Shown here: positions 49,848 through 57,421 of the stretch, in pieces
How the letters are laid out: the number at the start of each line of letters is the position of its first letter
How positions within the stretch are numbered: position 1 is the stretch's first letter
Assembly: GCF_001905095.1 (NCBI RefSeq)
Contig: NZ_LWLS01000127.1
Span: forward strand, 1-64,000
Direction: 5' to 3'
Source of the DNA: Micromonospora sp. CB01531
GTDB lineage: Bacteria > Actinomycetota > Actinomycetes > Mycobacteriales > Micromonosporaceae
Length of the DNA: 64,000 bases
The notes under the pieces: generated by a model
Seen by the model: the letters and a program-made list of their open reading frames with translations, nothing else
Database searches by the model: none
What the model was told of the DNA's origin: nothing
Position numbers and translations under genes: made by a program

Positions 49848-51452
49848 TCAGCGGTAGACCGCCCGCTGCGCCGCGCCGATCGCGCCCGCGTACAGGCCGC
49901 CGGCGAACGCCCGGTCGCGCGCCAGGGCGGCCCGCGCGGCGTTCGCGCCGGGCGCGCCGTGCACGCCGCCGCCCGGATGTGCCGAGGCACTGGCCAGGAA
50001 GAGCCGGTCCACCGGGGTGTCCGCGCGCCCCAGGCCGGGGATCGGCCGCAGGAACATCTGCTGGTACGCGGCCGCGGTGCCGCCGGCGAGCGCGCCGCCG
50101 ACCAGGCTGGGATCGCCCGCCTCCAGCTCGGCCGGGCCGGCCACGTGCCGCCCGACGATCAGTGAGCGGAACCCGGGAGCGGCGTCCTCCAGCACCTCCT
50201 CCATCCGCGCCACCTGTCCGGCGAGTTCCTCGCCCCGCCAGTCGCGCCGGAACGGAAGGTGGGTGTAGGACCACAGCGACTCGGTACCCGGCGGGGAGTG
50301 GCTCGGGTCGGCCACCGACATCTGCCCGACCAGCAGGAACGGGTCCCGGGGCACCTCGCCGCGGGCCAGCGCCGCCGAGTACGTGGTGAGCCCGTTCAGG
50401 TCGGCGCCGAGGTGCACCGTGCCGGCGCCGGCCACCGCCCGGTTGCGCCAGGGCACCGGCGCGGACAGCGCCCAGTCGACCTTGAGCGTGGAGCCGTCCC
50501 ACCGGAAGTGGGCCAGGTCCTCGACGAGGCGGGGCGGCAGCGCGGCCGGGCCCACCAGGTCCAGGTAGAGCGCCGGGGCGGGCACGTCCGCGAGCACCGC
50601 TCGCCGGGCCCGCCAGCTGGCGCCGCCGACCGTGCGGACCCCCATGGCCCGCCCCCGGGCGGTGAGCACCCGGTCGACCCGGGCACCGTAGTCGATCCGG
50701 CCGCCCCGTTCGACCAGCCGGGCCACCAGCGCGTCGGTGATCTTCTGGGCGCCGCCGACCGGCACCGGCCAGCCGACCTGCTGGCCGAGCATGGCGAGCA
50801 GCCACCCGTACACCCCGGAGCCCGCCTCGTCCGGCGACAGGTCGGTGTGCAGCGCGCAGCCGGCGAGCAGTGCCGGCCCGCCCTCGCCGGCGAAGAGCTC
50901 GTCGCCGAGCCTGCGGACCGGTACGACGAGCCGCCGGGCCAGCCGCAACGCGCCCGACAGGTGAAGCCGGCGCAGCAGGGTCAGCCCGCCACGGACCGGC
51001 GGGAAGGGACTGGTGATGACGCCGAGCATCGGCTCGGCCACCTCGCACCAGGCCGCGTACGCCTGCCGCCAGCGGTCCCCGTCGCCGGGGGCGAACGCCG
51101 CCAGCGAGGCCGCGGTCACCTCCAGGTCCCGGTTGACCACCGCCGCCCGGCCGTCCGGTAGCAGATGGGCCAGCACGTCCGGGGCGTGCGTCCAGGCCAG
51201 CCCGTACCGGTCGAGTCCGAGCCTGCGCAGCACCGGGGAGGCGTAGCCGAGCGGATAGAACGAGCTGTAGAGGTCACTGAGGTAGCCGGGGGCGGTGACC
51301 TGGGCCGAGCGGACCGCCCCGCCCGGCGCCTGGGTGGCCTCCAGCACCAGGACGTCCCAGCCCGCGTCGGCGAGCAGGTTGGCGGCCACCAGACCGTTGT
51401 GGCCGGCGCCGATGACGACAGCGTCCGCGCTCTGCGCGCCGGGCGGGTTCAT
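49848..51452 (-). CDS. NAD(P)/FAD-dependent oxidoreductase (phytoene desaturase/PYROXD2-like)
   Basis: A 534-residue flavoprotein of the CrtI/PYROXD2 superfamily. The N-terminal dinucleotide loop is VVIGAGHNGLVAANLLADAG, followed by LVLEATQAPGGAVRSAQV. The substrate region continues to QQVGWPVPVGGAQKITDALV. The C-terminal FAD motif is in FLASASAHPGGGVHGAPGAN. It likely oxidises or isomerises a polyene or related lipid; no carotenoid genes are nearby, so the substrate is open. The ATG at 51452 begins just before the conserved first strand. Confidence 0.9.
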   Translation of the reverse strand: MNPPGAQSADAVVIGAGHNGLVAANLLADAGWDVLVLEATQAPGGAVRSAQVTAPGYLSDLYSSFYPLGYASPVLRRLGLDRYGLAWTHAPDVLAHLLPDGRAAVVNRDLEVTAASLAAFAPGDGDRWRQAYAAWCEVAEPMLGVITSPFPPVRGGLTLLRRLHLSGALRLARRLVVPVRRLGDELFAGEGGPALLAGCALHTDLSPDEAGSGVYGWLLAMLGQQVGWPVPVGGAQKITDALVARLVERGGRIDYGARVDRVLTARGRAMGVRTVGGASWRARRAVLADVPAPALYLDLVGPAALPPRLVEDLAHFRWDGSTLKVDWALSAPVPWRNRAVAGAGTVHLGADLNGLTTYSAALARGEVPRDPFLLVGQMSVADPSHSPPGTESLWSYTHLPFRRDWRGEELAGQVARMEEVLEDAAPGFRSLIVGRHVAGPAELEAGDPSLVGGALAGGTAAAYQQMFLRPIPGLGRADTPVDRLFLASASAHPGGGVHGAPGANAARAALARDRAFAGGLYAGAIGAAQRAVYR

Positions 51453-51489
51453 CCGATCCGCCTACCCGGCCGGTTACCGGGCAAAACGC

Positions 51490-51514
51490 GTTTGCCTCGG
51501 CCGGGTCGGGGCAT
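51490..51514 (+). promoter_or_regulatory. SigB/SigF-type promoter of the aldehyde dehydrogenase gene
   Basis: GTTT (51490-51493), 15 bases, GGGCAT (51509-51514), ending 10 bases before the ATG at 51525. Confidence 0.5.
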
Positions 51515-51524
51515 CCACCGCCGC

Positions 51525-52958
51525 ATGTACACGGTTGCGCAACTCATAGGTGGAGTGTGGGGCGCGGGTGGTGAGGGGGGCGAACTGGTCGTACGTGATC
51601 CGGCCGACGACTCCCCGGTGGCCACCGTGCCGGTGGCGACGGCGGACGAGGTGGCGAAGGCGGTCGAGGCCGCCCGGGGCGTGGCGGCGGACTGGGCGGT
51701 GACCGACCCGGCGAATCGGGCGGCGGCGCTGCACCGGGCGGCGGACGCGGTCGAGACCGCCGCGGAGGAGCTGGCCCAGGCCACCACGGCCGAGATGGGC
51801 AAGCCGCTGGACGACGCCCGCGGCGGCGTGGCCGCCGGCATCGGCACCCTTCGCCAGTACGCGGAGCTCGGCCCGCTGCGCGGCGGGCGGACGCTGCACG
51901 GCGGGCACGGCGCCCTCGACTTCATGACCCCCGAACCGCGCGGCGTGGTCGCCGCGATCACCCCCTGGAACGATCCGGTCGCGGTCTCCTGCGGCCTGCT
52001 CGGCGCGGCCCTGGTGACCGGGAACGTCGTGCTCTACAAGCCCAGCGAGCGCACCCCGACCACCGGCTGGCTGCTGGCGCGCGCCCTCGACACCGCGCTG
52101 CCGGCCGGGGTGCTGTCCCTGCTCACCGGCGGGGCCGAGGTGGGCGCGGCGCTGGCCGGCCAGGACGTGGACGTGGTGGCCCACGTCGGGTCCACCGAAA
52201 CCGGCCGGGCGATCGCCGCCGCCGGCGCGCGCACCGGCGCCAAGGTGCTGCTGGAGAACGGCGGCAGCGACCCGCTGGTGATCGACAACGGGGTGGATCC
52301 GGTCTGGGCGGCCGATCAGGCCGCGCTGGGCTGCTTCGCGAACGCCGGGCAGATCTGCGTCGCCGTGGAACGCATCTACGTGCACCGGGACGTGGCCGAG
52401 GACTTCGTCGACGCGCTGATCCAGCGCGCGGAGGCGCTGACCGTGGGCCCCGGCCGGGAACCTGGTACGCAGCTCGGACCGCTGGTGGACCGGCGGCACC
52501 GGGACCACGTGCACGGGCAGGTCACCGCGGCGGTGGCCGAGGGGGCGCGGCTCCGCACCGGCGGAGAGCTCCCGGACGGCCCGGGGGCGTTCTACCCGGC
52601 CACGGTGGTGTCGGACTGCCGACACGAGATGGTTCTGGTGCGGGAGGAGACGTTCGGCCCGGTCGCCCCGGTGGTCGTGGTCGACTCGTTCAGCGAGGGG
52701 CTGCGCTGCGCCGCCGACTCGCCGTACGGGCTGGCCGCAACGGTGCTGACCGGCTCGATGAGCCACGCCCACCGGGCCTGGCGGGAGCTGCCGGTGGGCA
52801 CCGTCAAGGTGAACGCGGTCTTCGGGGGTGCGCCGGGCGGCGCCGCGCAGCCGCGCCGCGGCAGCGGCCAGGGCTTCGGGTACGGCCCGGAACTGTTGGA
52901 CGAGTTCAGCACGGTGAAGACGGTGCACATCGAGGCGCCGGGCGGCGGTCACTGGTGA
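51525..52958 (+). CDS. aldehyde dehydrogenase family protein
   Basis: A 477-residue NAD(P)-dependent dehydrogenase, perhaps of the succinate-semialdehyde/betaine-aldehyde type. Cofactor site: ITPWNDPV and LYKPSERTP. The general-base Glu is in VLLENGGSDPLVI and the catalytic Cys in CFANAGQICVAVERIYV. The C-terminal motif is EETFGPVAPV. All catalytic residues are present. The ATG at 51525 lies 10 bases after a SigB-like -10 box. The stop is followed by a strong terminator. Confidence 0.94.
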   Translation: MYTVAQLIGGVWGAGGEGGELVVRDPADDSPVATVPVATADEVAKAVEAARGVAADWAVTDPANRAAALHRAADAVETAAEELAQATTAEMGKPLDDARGGVAAGIGTLRQYAELGPLRGGRTLHGGHGALDFMTPEPRGVVAAITPWNDPVAVSCGLLGAALVTGNVVLYKPSERTPTTGWLLARALDTALPAGVLSLLTGGAEVGAALAGQDVDVVAHVGSTETGRAIAAAGARTGAKVLLENGGSDPLVIDNGVDPVWAADQAALGCFANAGQICVAVERIYVHRDVAEDFVDALIQRAEALTVGPGREPGTQLGPLVDRRHRDHVHGQVTAAVAEGARLRTGGELPDGPGAFYPATVVSDCRHEMVLVREETFGPVAPVVVVDSFSEGLRCAADSPYGLAATVLTGSMSHAHRAWRELPVGTVKVNAVFGGAPGGAAQPRRGSGQGFGYGPELLDEFSTVKTVHIEAPGGGHW

Positions 52959-52967
52959 CCGACCTGG

Positions 52968-53001
52968 AAAGGGTGGCTGTCCGAGGGACAGCCACCCTTT
53001 T
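52968..53001. terminator. strong bidirectional terminator
   Basis: A perfect 15-bp stem (52968-52982 with 52986-53000), GAG loop, and A/T ends, between convergent genes. Confidence 0.85.
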
Positions 53002-53012
53002 CGGTGGTGCGG

Positions 53013-53432
53013 TCAGCGGCCGCGGGACTTGGCGGTCTCCCGGGCCTGGGTGGTCTGGCGGGCGTTCGCCTTCTGGATCGCCTTGACCAGTTCCGGCTTG
53101 GTCATCCGGGACCGGCCGGGCACGTCCAGCTTCTTGGCGACCTCCATGAGGTGCTCCTTGGGCGCGTTGGCGTCCACCCCGGCGGCGGTGGGTGCCCGCC
53201 GCGCCGGGCCACCTCCGGCGGCCTGCCGGTCGCTCGGGCCCTTGCGTCCCTTGGGCTCCCAGTGGTCGCCGACCTTCTCGAACTCGTGCTTCACCGCGGC
53301 GAACGCGGTGCGGTGCGCCCGCTGTCCCTCGCCGTACGTCTCCACGGCCGAGTCGTGCGTCTTCTCCCAGGTCCGCTGCGCCTTCGCCGGGGAGCGCCGC
53401 AGCGTGCTGGGCAGTACCTCGCGCCCGGGCAT
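53013..53432 (-). CDS. ChaB-like protein with Rho-N/SAP-like C-terminus
   Basis: A 139-residue basic protein. The N-terminal 60 residues (LPSTLRRSPAKAQRTWEKTH and AFAAVKHEFEKVGDHWEP) form a ChaB domain. A linker rich in Gly/Ala follows. The C-terminal ~40 residues (HLMEVAKKLDVPGRSRMTKP followed by ELVKAIQKAN) are a Rho-N-like helix-extended-loop-helix that could bind nucleic acid. Proteins of this build are common in actinobacterial stress regulons; the function is unknown. AGGAGG lies 6-7 bases before the ATG, and a SigB-like promoter is upstream. Confidence 0.85.
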   Translation of the reverse strand: MPGREVLPSTLRRSPAKAQRTWEKTHDSAVETYGEGQRAHRTAFAAVKHEFEKVGDHWEPKGRKGPSDRQAAGGGPARRAPTAAGVDANAPKEHLMEVAKKLDVPGRSRMTKPELVKAIQKANARQTTQARETAKSRGR

Positions 53433-53468
53433 CTCGTCCTCCTCCGTCTCGATGGGTTCCTATGACCG

Positions 53469-53492
53469 TTCCCCCGCGTTCCGGCCGCAAAC
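53469..53492 (-). promoter_or_regulatory. SigB/SigF-like promoter of the ChaB-like gene
   Basis: On the minus strand GTTT (53489-53492), 15 bases, GGGAA (53469-53473), 37 bases before the start. It is divergent from the yihY promoter. Confidence 0.4.
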
Positions 53493-53501
53493 CGCCACCC
53501 G

Positions 53502-53526
53502 GTTTGTCGATTTCGGCGCCGGGGTA
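53502..53526 (+). promoter_or_regulatory. SigB/SigF-type promoter of the YihY gene
   Basis: GTTT (53502-53505), 16 bases, GGGTA (53522-53526), 47 bases before the ATG at 53574. Confidence 0.55.
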
Positions 53527-53573
53527 CCGCCGGGCCACGCGCGACGGGCGCGCCCGGGGCGGAGGAGGCGGTC

Positions 53574-54551
53574 ATGGCGGCGACGACGGAGCCGGCGGTT
53601 CCGGCCCGGAAGCAGGCTCGGATGCCGCGCCGGGTACGCCAGCTGAGCTGGGCGACCTGGCGCGGGGTGCTGGTCCGCAGCGGGCGGAACTTCGTGAAGG
53701 ACAACTGCGCCGACTGGGCCGCGGCGTTGACGTACTACGGAGTGCTGGCGCTCTTCCCCGCGACCGTCGTGGTGGTCGCCCTGGTCGGGCTGGTTTCCGA
53801 CGGCGAGCGGACCGTCGACACGGTGATCGGCCTGGCGCGGGAGATCGGCGCCGGGTCGGTGGTCGGCAACGACGGCTTCGTCAGCGTGGTCCGCGGCGTG
53901 GTGGCGCAGCAGGGCTCGGCGAAGGTGCTGCTCAGCTTCGGTCTGCTCGGCGCACTCTGGTCGGCGTCCGGGTTCATCGGCGCGTTCACCCGGGCGTCCA
54001 ACGCCGTCTACGGCGTCGCGGAGGGGCGGCCGTTCTACCGGCTGCGCCCGCTGCAGATCGGTCTGGCCGGGTTGTCGCTGGTGCTGCTCGCGGTGGTCGC
54101 CACCGGGCTGATCGTCAGCGGCCCGGTCACCGACGCGGTCGGCGACCGGCTGCACGTCGGCGGCCTGACCCGCACGGTGTGGACGGTGGCCAAGTGGCCG
54201 ATGCTCGCCCTGGTGGCGATGACCCTGCTGTCGCTGCTGTTCTGGATCGCCCCGAACGTCCGGCAGCCCCGGTTCCGCTGGCTCACCCCGGGCGGCGCCC
54301 TCGCCCTGCTGGCCTGGGTGCTCGCCTCCGCCGGCTTCGGCCTCTACGTCGCCAACTTCGGCTCGTACGACGTCACGTACGGCAGCCTCGGCGCGGTCAT
54401 CGCCTTCCTGGTCTGGTTCTACCTGTCCAACTGCGCCCTGCTGCTGGGCGTGCAGGTCAACGCGGAGCTGCAGCGCGGCCGGGTGCTGCAGACCGGCGCC
54501 ACTGACCCGGGCGAGCCGGTGCTGCCGCCCCGCGCGCCGGCCGATTCGTGA
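53574..54551 (+). CDS. YihY/BrkB family inner-membrane protein
   Basis: A 325-residue protein with six membrane helices. DNCADWAAALTYYGVLALFP is the family signature near residue 42. VLLSFGLLGALWSASGFIGA and SNAVYGVAEGRPFYRLRPLQ follow, and the last helix ends in VWFYLSNCALLLGVQVNAEL. It is often mislabelled ribonuclease BN; the real role of the family is unknown, though links to envelope stress are common. The gene is preceded by a good SigB-type promoter. Confidence 0.92.
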   Translation: MAATTEPAVPARKQARMPRRVRQLSWATWRGVLVRSGRNFVKDNCADWAAALTYYGVLALFPATVVVVALVGLVSDGERTVDTVIGLAREIGAGSVVGNDGFVSVVRGVVAQQGSAKVLLSFGLLGALWSASGFIGAFTRASNAVYGVAEGRPFYRLRPLQIGLAGLSLVLLAVVATGLIVSGPVTDAVGDRLHVGGLTRTVWTVAKWPMLALVAMTLLSLLFWIAPNVRQPRFRWLTPGGALALLAWVLASAGFGLYVANFGSYDVTYGSLGAVIAFLVWFYLSNCALLLGVQVNAELQRGRVLQTGATDPGEPVLPPRAPADS

Positions 54552-54581
54552 CCGGATGACCGGCTCTGCCGGCCACCCCCG

Positions 54582-54605
54582 GTTTACCGGCGGCCCCCTC
54601 GGGCA
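54582..54605 (+). promoter_or_regulatory. SigB/SigF-type promoter of the DUF2795 gene
   Basis: GTTT (54582-54585), 15 bases, GGGCA (54601-54605). The ATG at 54605 falls on this box, which supports the later ATG at 54617 as start. Confidence 0.45.
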
Positions 54606-54616
54606 TGTCTGTCGGC

Positions 54617-55033
54617 ATGGAACGTGGCAACAGCAAGCACTCACCCAGGGTCGACGACAACATGAGCCAGGACGTCAGCGGCCTCATCCAGGGTCCGGGG
54701 GCCGGCGGCTCGCGCGTCGAGGAGTCCCGCCAGCCGGAACCGGCGGGTGAGGACCAGCCGGAGCCGAAGACGCTCACGGCCGGCGCCAGCCGCGGCGGCA
54801 ACCCGCAGGGGATGAGCATGGACGACGTCGAGGCGCGCAGCCGACTCGGCCGGTTCATCACCATGACCGCGCTGCCTGGGGACCGCGACGCGCTGGTGGC
54901 CAACGCGCGGGAGAACCAGGCGCCGGCGGACATCGTGGCCGCCCTGGAACGCCTGCCCGACGGCACCCGTTACCAGACGATTTCCGAGGTGTGGGCCGCA
55001 CTCGGGCACAAGAACGAGACGACGCGCTGGTGA
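54617..55033 (+). CDS. DUF2795 domain protein
   Basis: A 138-residue acidic protein. It starts MERGNSKHSPRVDDNMSQDV, a pattern usual in the family. A Pro/Gly/Glu-rich region follows, then MSMDDVEARSRLGRFI. The C-terminal DUF2795 domain (DIVAALERLPDGTRYQTISE then VWAALGH) ends the protein. DUF2795 resembles small DNA-binding or adaptor folds, but no function is proven. The start was set at 54617, just downstream of a SigB-like -10 box. Confidence 0.85.
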   Translation: MERGNSKHSPRVDDNMSQDVSGLIQGPGAGGSRVEESRQPEPAGEDQPEPKTLTAGASRGGNPQGMSMDDVEARSRLGRFITMTALPGDRDALVANARENQAPADIVAALERLPDGTRYQTISEVWAALGHKNETTRW

Positions 55034-55088
55034 GCGAATCGGCCCACGTTCCGTACGACGACACCGGCGGGAACAGGAGGATTCGACG

Positions 55089-55550
55089 ATGAGCGGCGTG
55101 ATGGAACACGTGGACGTTTCCGTTCCGATCCGCACCGCCTACGACCAGTGGACGCAGTTCGAGGAGTTTCCGCACTTCATGGAGGGCGTCCAGGAGGTCC
55201 GGCAGCTCTCCGACACGCTGACGCACTGGACGGTCGAGATCGGCGGCGTGAAGCGCGAGTTCGACGCCGAGATCACCGAGCAGTTGCCGGACGAGCGGGT
55301 GGCCTGGCGGTCCACCGAGGGCACCCAGCAGGCCGGCGTGGTGACCTTCCACCGCCTCGACGAGCGGAACACGCGGGTCACCTTGCAGATGGAGTTCGAG
55401 CCGCACGGCGTGGTCGAACAGGCCGGCGCCAAGCTCGGCGCGGTGGACCGCCGGGCCAGGGGCGACCTGGAGCGGTTCAAGCAGTTCATCGAGCGGCGCG
55501 GCCAGGAGACCGGGGCCTGGCGCGGCACGGTCGAGCGACCCACCCCCTGA
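55089..55550 (+). CDS. SRPBCC family protein (polyketide cyclase/dehydrase-like)
   Basis: A 153-residue START-fold protein: VDVSVPIRTAYDQWTQFEEF followed by PHFMEGVQEVRQL. FDAEITEQLPDERVAWRSTE and VTLQMEFEPHGVVEQAGAKL also match. It is of the type called cyclase/dehydrase or coenzyme Q-binding protein, common in stress operons; the ligand is unknown. AGGAGG lies 6-8 bases before the ATG. It lies 55 bases after the DUF2795 gene and may share its transcript. Confidence 0.9.
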   Translation: MSGVMEHVDVSVPIRTAYDQWTQFEEFPHFMEGVQEVRQLSDTLTHWTVEIGGVKREFDAEITEQLPDERVAWRSTEGTQQAGVVTFHRLDERNTRVTLQMEFEPHGVVEQAGAKLGAVDRRARGDLERFKQFIERRGQETGAWRGTVERPTP

Positions 55551-55635
55551 CATCGCGCTCCCGGACACGACAAATCCGATGGCCGCCGGTACGTTCCGGC
55601 GGCCATCGCCGTGCCCGCCGCCAGCCGGCCGGGCC

Positions 55636-55659
55636 GTTTGCGATCACCAGGTCCGGGTA
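55636..55659 (+). promoter_or_regulatory. SigB/SigF-type promoter
   Basis: GTTT (55636-55639), 15 bases, GGGTA (55655-55659), ending 10 bases before the ATG at 55670. Confidence 0.55.
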
Positions 55660-55669
55660 CCGCTGGGGA

Positions 55670-55930
55670 ATGACCGACAAAGACAGGCACGTGTGGCGCG
55701 ACGAGGATCGCACCTCCCTGCACGAACTGGACCGGGCGATCGCCCGGTCGACCGTCGACGGGCAGGGCGACGACGTCACCGGCAACGACGCCGGCGAGGA
55801 GTCCGCGTTCGGCCACGGGCCCGAGGCGGTGGACCGGGGCGCCGGCCCGGAGGCCGAGCGCCGGGAGATGACCGACGCGGACCGGGCGTACCGGCCGTCG
55901 ACCACCGGCCGGACCGGCCCCGACGCGTGA
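55670..55930 (+). CDS. small acidic hydrophilic protein
   Basis: An 86-residue protein very rich in Asp, Glu, Arg and Gly, with no hydrophobic core (HVWRDEDRTSLHELDRAIAR, NDAGEESAFGHGPEAVDRGA). It is probably disordered and may act as a stress protectant; no family is recognised. A SigB-type -10 box ends 10 bases before the ATG, and GGGGA sits immediately before it. Confidence 0.65.
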   Translation: MTDKDRHVWRDEDRTSLHELDRAIARSTVDGQGDDVTGNDAGEESAFGHGPEAVDRGAGPEAERREMTDADRAYRPSTTGRTGPDA

Positions 55931-56101
55931 TCCCGCCTCCGGGCGTCGCGAGGCGCCCGGAGGCCGACCCGTGCGACGGTGACGCGCGGTTCGCCCGAAA
56001 CGACAAGAAGTGAGGTACGGACGGTCGGAAAAACGGACAGCCCATCCAGAATCGGCCGAACGGGGGACGGCGATGTTCCCGTCCCACGTAAGACTTTTCG
56101 G

Positions 56102-56314
56102 ATGCAACAGGGCACCGGCTTCCTCACCACCCGTCAGCGTCGCCTGGCCTGGCTGGGCTTCCTGCTCGTCGCCGCCCAGGCGCCCGTCGCCGCCAAACTG
56201 GTGGCCGACAGCTCCTGGCTGTTCAGCCTCGTGGTGGCGCTCATGGTGGCGACCGTGATCATCGCCGACGACGCCATGCGGCGCCGGCCGGCGGACGCCC
56301 GCTCGTCCGACTAG
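56102..56314 (+). CDS. small two-helix membrane protein
   Basis: A 70-residue protein with two hydrophobic segments (LAWLGFLLVAAQAPVAAKLV and WLFSLVVALMVATVIIADD) and an Arg-rich end. No family is recognised and no clear ribosome site is seen. Its stop overlaps the convergent gene by 4 bases. Confidence 0.55.
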   Translation: MQQGTGFLTTRQRRLAWLGFLLVAAQAPVAAKLVADSSWLFSLVVALMVATVIIADDAMRRRPADARSSD

Positions 56315-56760
56315 CCGTCCGCGCCGGGCCGCGCCTCATGTCCCGGCCTCCCCCGGGTACGTCGGCGTTCCTTCATCTCCGCCTCGTAGAGGTGCCGCCG
56401 GCCGCCGACCAGCTCGTCGCGGGCCCGGCGGTCCAGCTCCCGGAACAGCGCGTAGTACCCGTCGTCGAAGTCCTCGATGAGCTGGAAGGTCCAGCGCCCG
56501 GCGATCACGTTGCGGCCGAGCAGGTCCTGCTCGATCCGGTCGGCGATCCCGTCGTGGCCGGCGGACCGGAACAGCGCCACCGCGTCGTCCAGCATCAGGT
56601 CGGCGTGGCCGATCAGCTGGTGCACCGAGTAGAAGTGCCCCCGGGCCCGCTCCACGCACTCCAGGGCCTCGCTGAGCTTGCCGAGCGCCTCGACCGTGGT
56701 GTCACTCACGCCCGCCGGCCGCCGGTGCGCCTCGTCCGGTCCGTCCGCCTGCTGTGCCAA
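56311..56760 (-). CDS. conserved hypothetical protein
   Basis: A 149-residue soluble protein, mainly helical: VEALGKLSEALECVERARGH, FYSVHQLIGHADLMLDDAVA, LLGRNVIAGRWTFQLIEDFD. It ends with a basic tail (KERRRTRGRPGHEARPG). Conserved His, Asp and Glu in the middle suggest a metal or ligand site, but no function is known. TTG at 56760 is favoured because GGAGGAG lies 5-9 bases upstream; a GTG at 56709 is the alternative. Confidence 0.75.
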   Translation of the reverse strand: MAQQADGPDEAHRRPAGVSDTTVEALGKLSEALECVERARGHFYSVHQLIGHADLMLDDAVALFRSAGHDGIADRIEQDLLGRNVIAGRWTFQLIEDFDDGYYALFRELDRRARDELVGGRRHLYEAEMKERRRTRGRPGHEARPGADG

Positions 56761-56908
56761 TTCCGCTCCTCCACGGGTCCGCCGCACGGTTCGCCGGTTT
56801 CCATCTGCCCCCTGGCGGCCGGCTCAATCCCGGCGGGCGGGACCGGACCGCGCCCGGTGGACCCCGGCATCGGCCGGTCGGCCGAGGCCGCCGCGCTCGC
56901 CGCGCGGT

Positions 56909-56914
56909 TAGCCT
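56909..56914 (+). promoter_or_regulatory. leaderless -10 box (TAGCCT)
   Basis: TAGCCT ends 8 bases before the ATG at 56923. Confidence 0.4.
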
Positions 56915-56922
56915 CGGTCACC

Positions 56923-57285
56923 ATGCGCGTGCCGAACAACCGGGTGGTGTCCCGCTCCGCGGCGGAATCCGCGCGGTCCACCCTCGTCAGGCTCACCGCC
57001 TCCGTCGGCACCGCGGGGCTCATCGCGGCCGCCGCCGACCCCGGCCTGCTCGCCGCGGTCGACCAGCACGCCGCTGGCGTACGCGACAGTCTGCAGGGCG
57101 ACCGCCGGGTGCTGACCGTGGCCGCGCTGGCCGGGTACGCCGAAGGGGTCCTCGCCGCGGCGCTGGAGCACGGCTGGCGGCCACCGGTCAAGCCGATCGA
57201 CTGGGCGCAGCCGGACTGGCTGCTCACCCGCCTGCTCGCTGTCTGTGCCCTGGCCCGCTCGCTGGACCCCCGGCACCTGGCCTGA
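56923..57285 (+). CDS. conserved hypothetical protein (DUF6401-like)
   Basis: A 120-residue helical protein: GTAGLIAAAADPGLLAAVDQ, VAALAGYAEGVLAAALEHGW, PIDWAQPDWLLTRLLAVCAL. The GYAEGV and EHGWRPP...DW pattern resembles proteins labelled DUF6401, found in actinobacteria with no proven function. The ATG lies 8 bases after a TAGCCT box and has no ribosome site. Confidence 0.65.
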   Translation: MRVPNNRVVSRSAAESARSTLVRLTASVGTAGLIAAAADPGLLAAVDQHAAGVRDSLQGDRRVLTVAALAGYAEGVLAAALEHGWRPPVKPIDWAQPDWLLTRLLAVCALARSLDPRHLA

Positions 57286-57409
57286 GACACGGCGGAGCCG
57301 CCCTCCCCCCGTATCGGCGTGCGGCTCTGACCTGCGTGAGCCGCTGCACCGGGCGATTCGGCGACCCGGCCCACCGCGCGTGATCGAAACCAGTACGGCA
57401 CTCTCCGGA

Positions 57410-57415
57410 TAGGCT
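57410..57415 (+). promoter_or_regulatory. leaderless -10 box (TAGGCT)
   Basis: TAGGCT ends 6 bases before the ATG at 57422. Confidence 0.5.
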
Positions 57416-57421
57416 GCGGTC

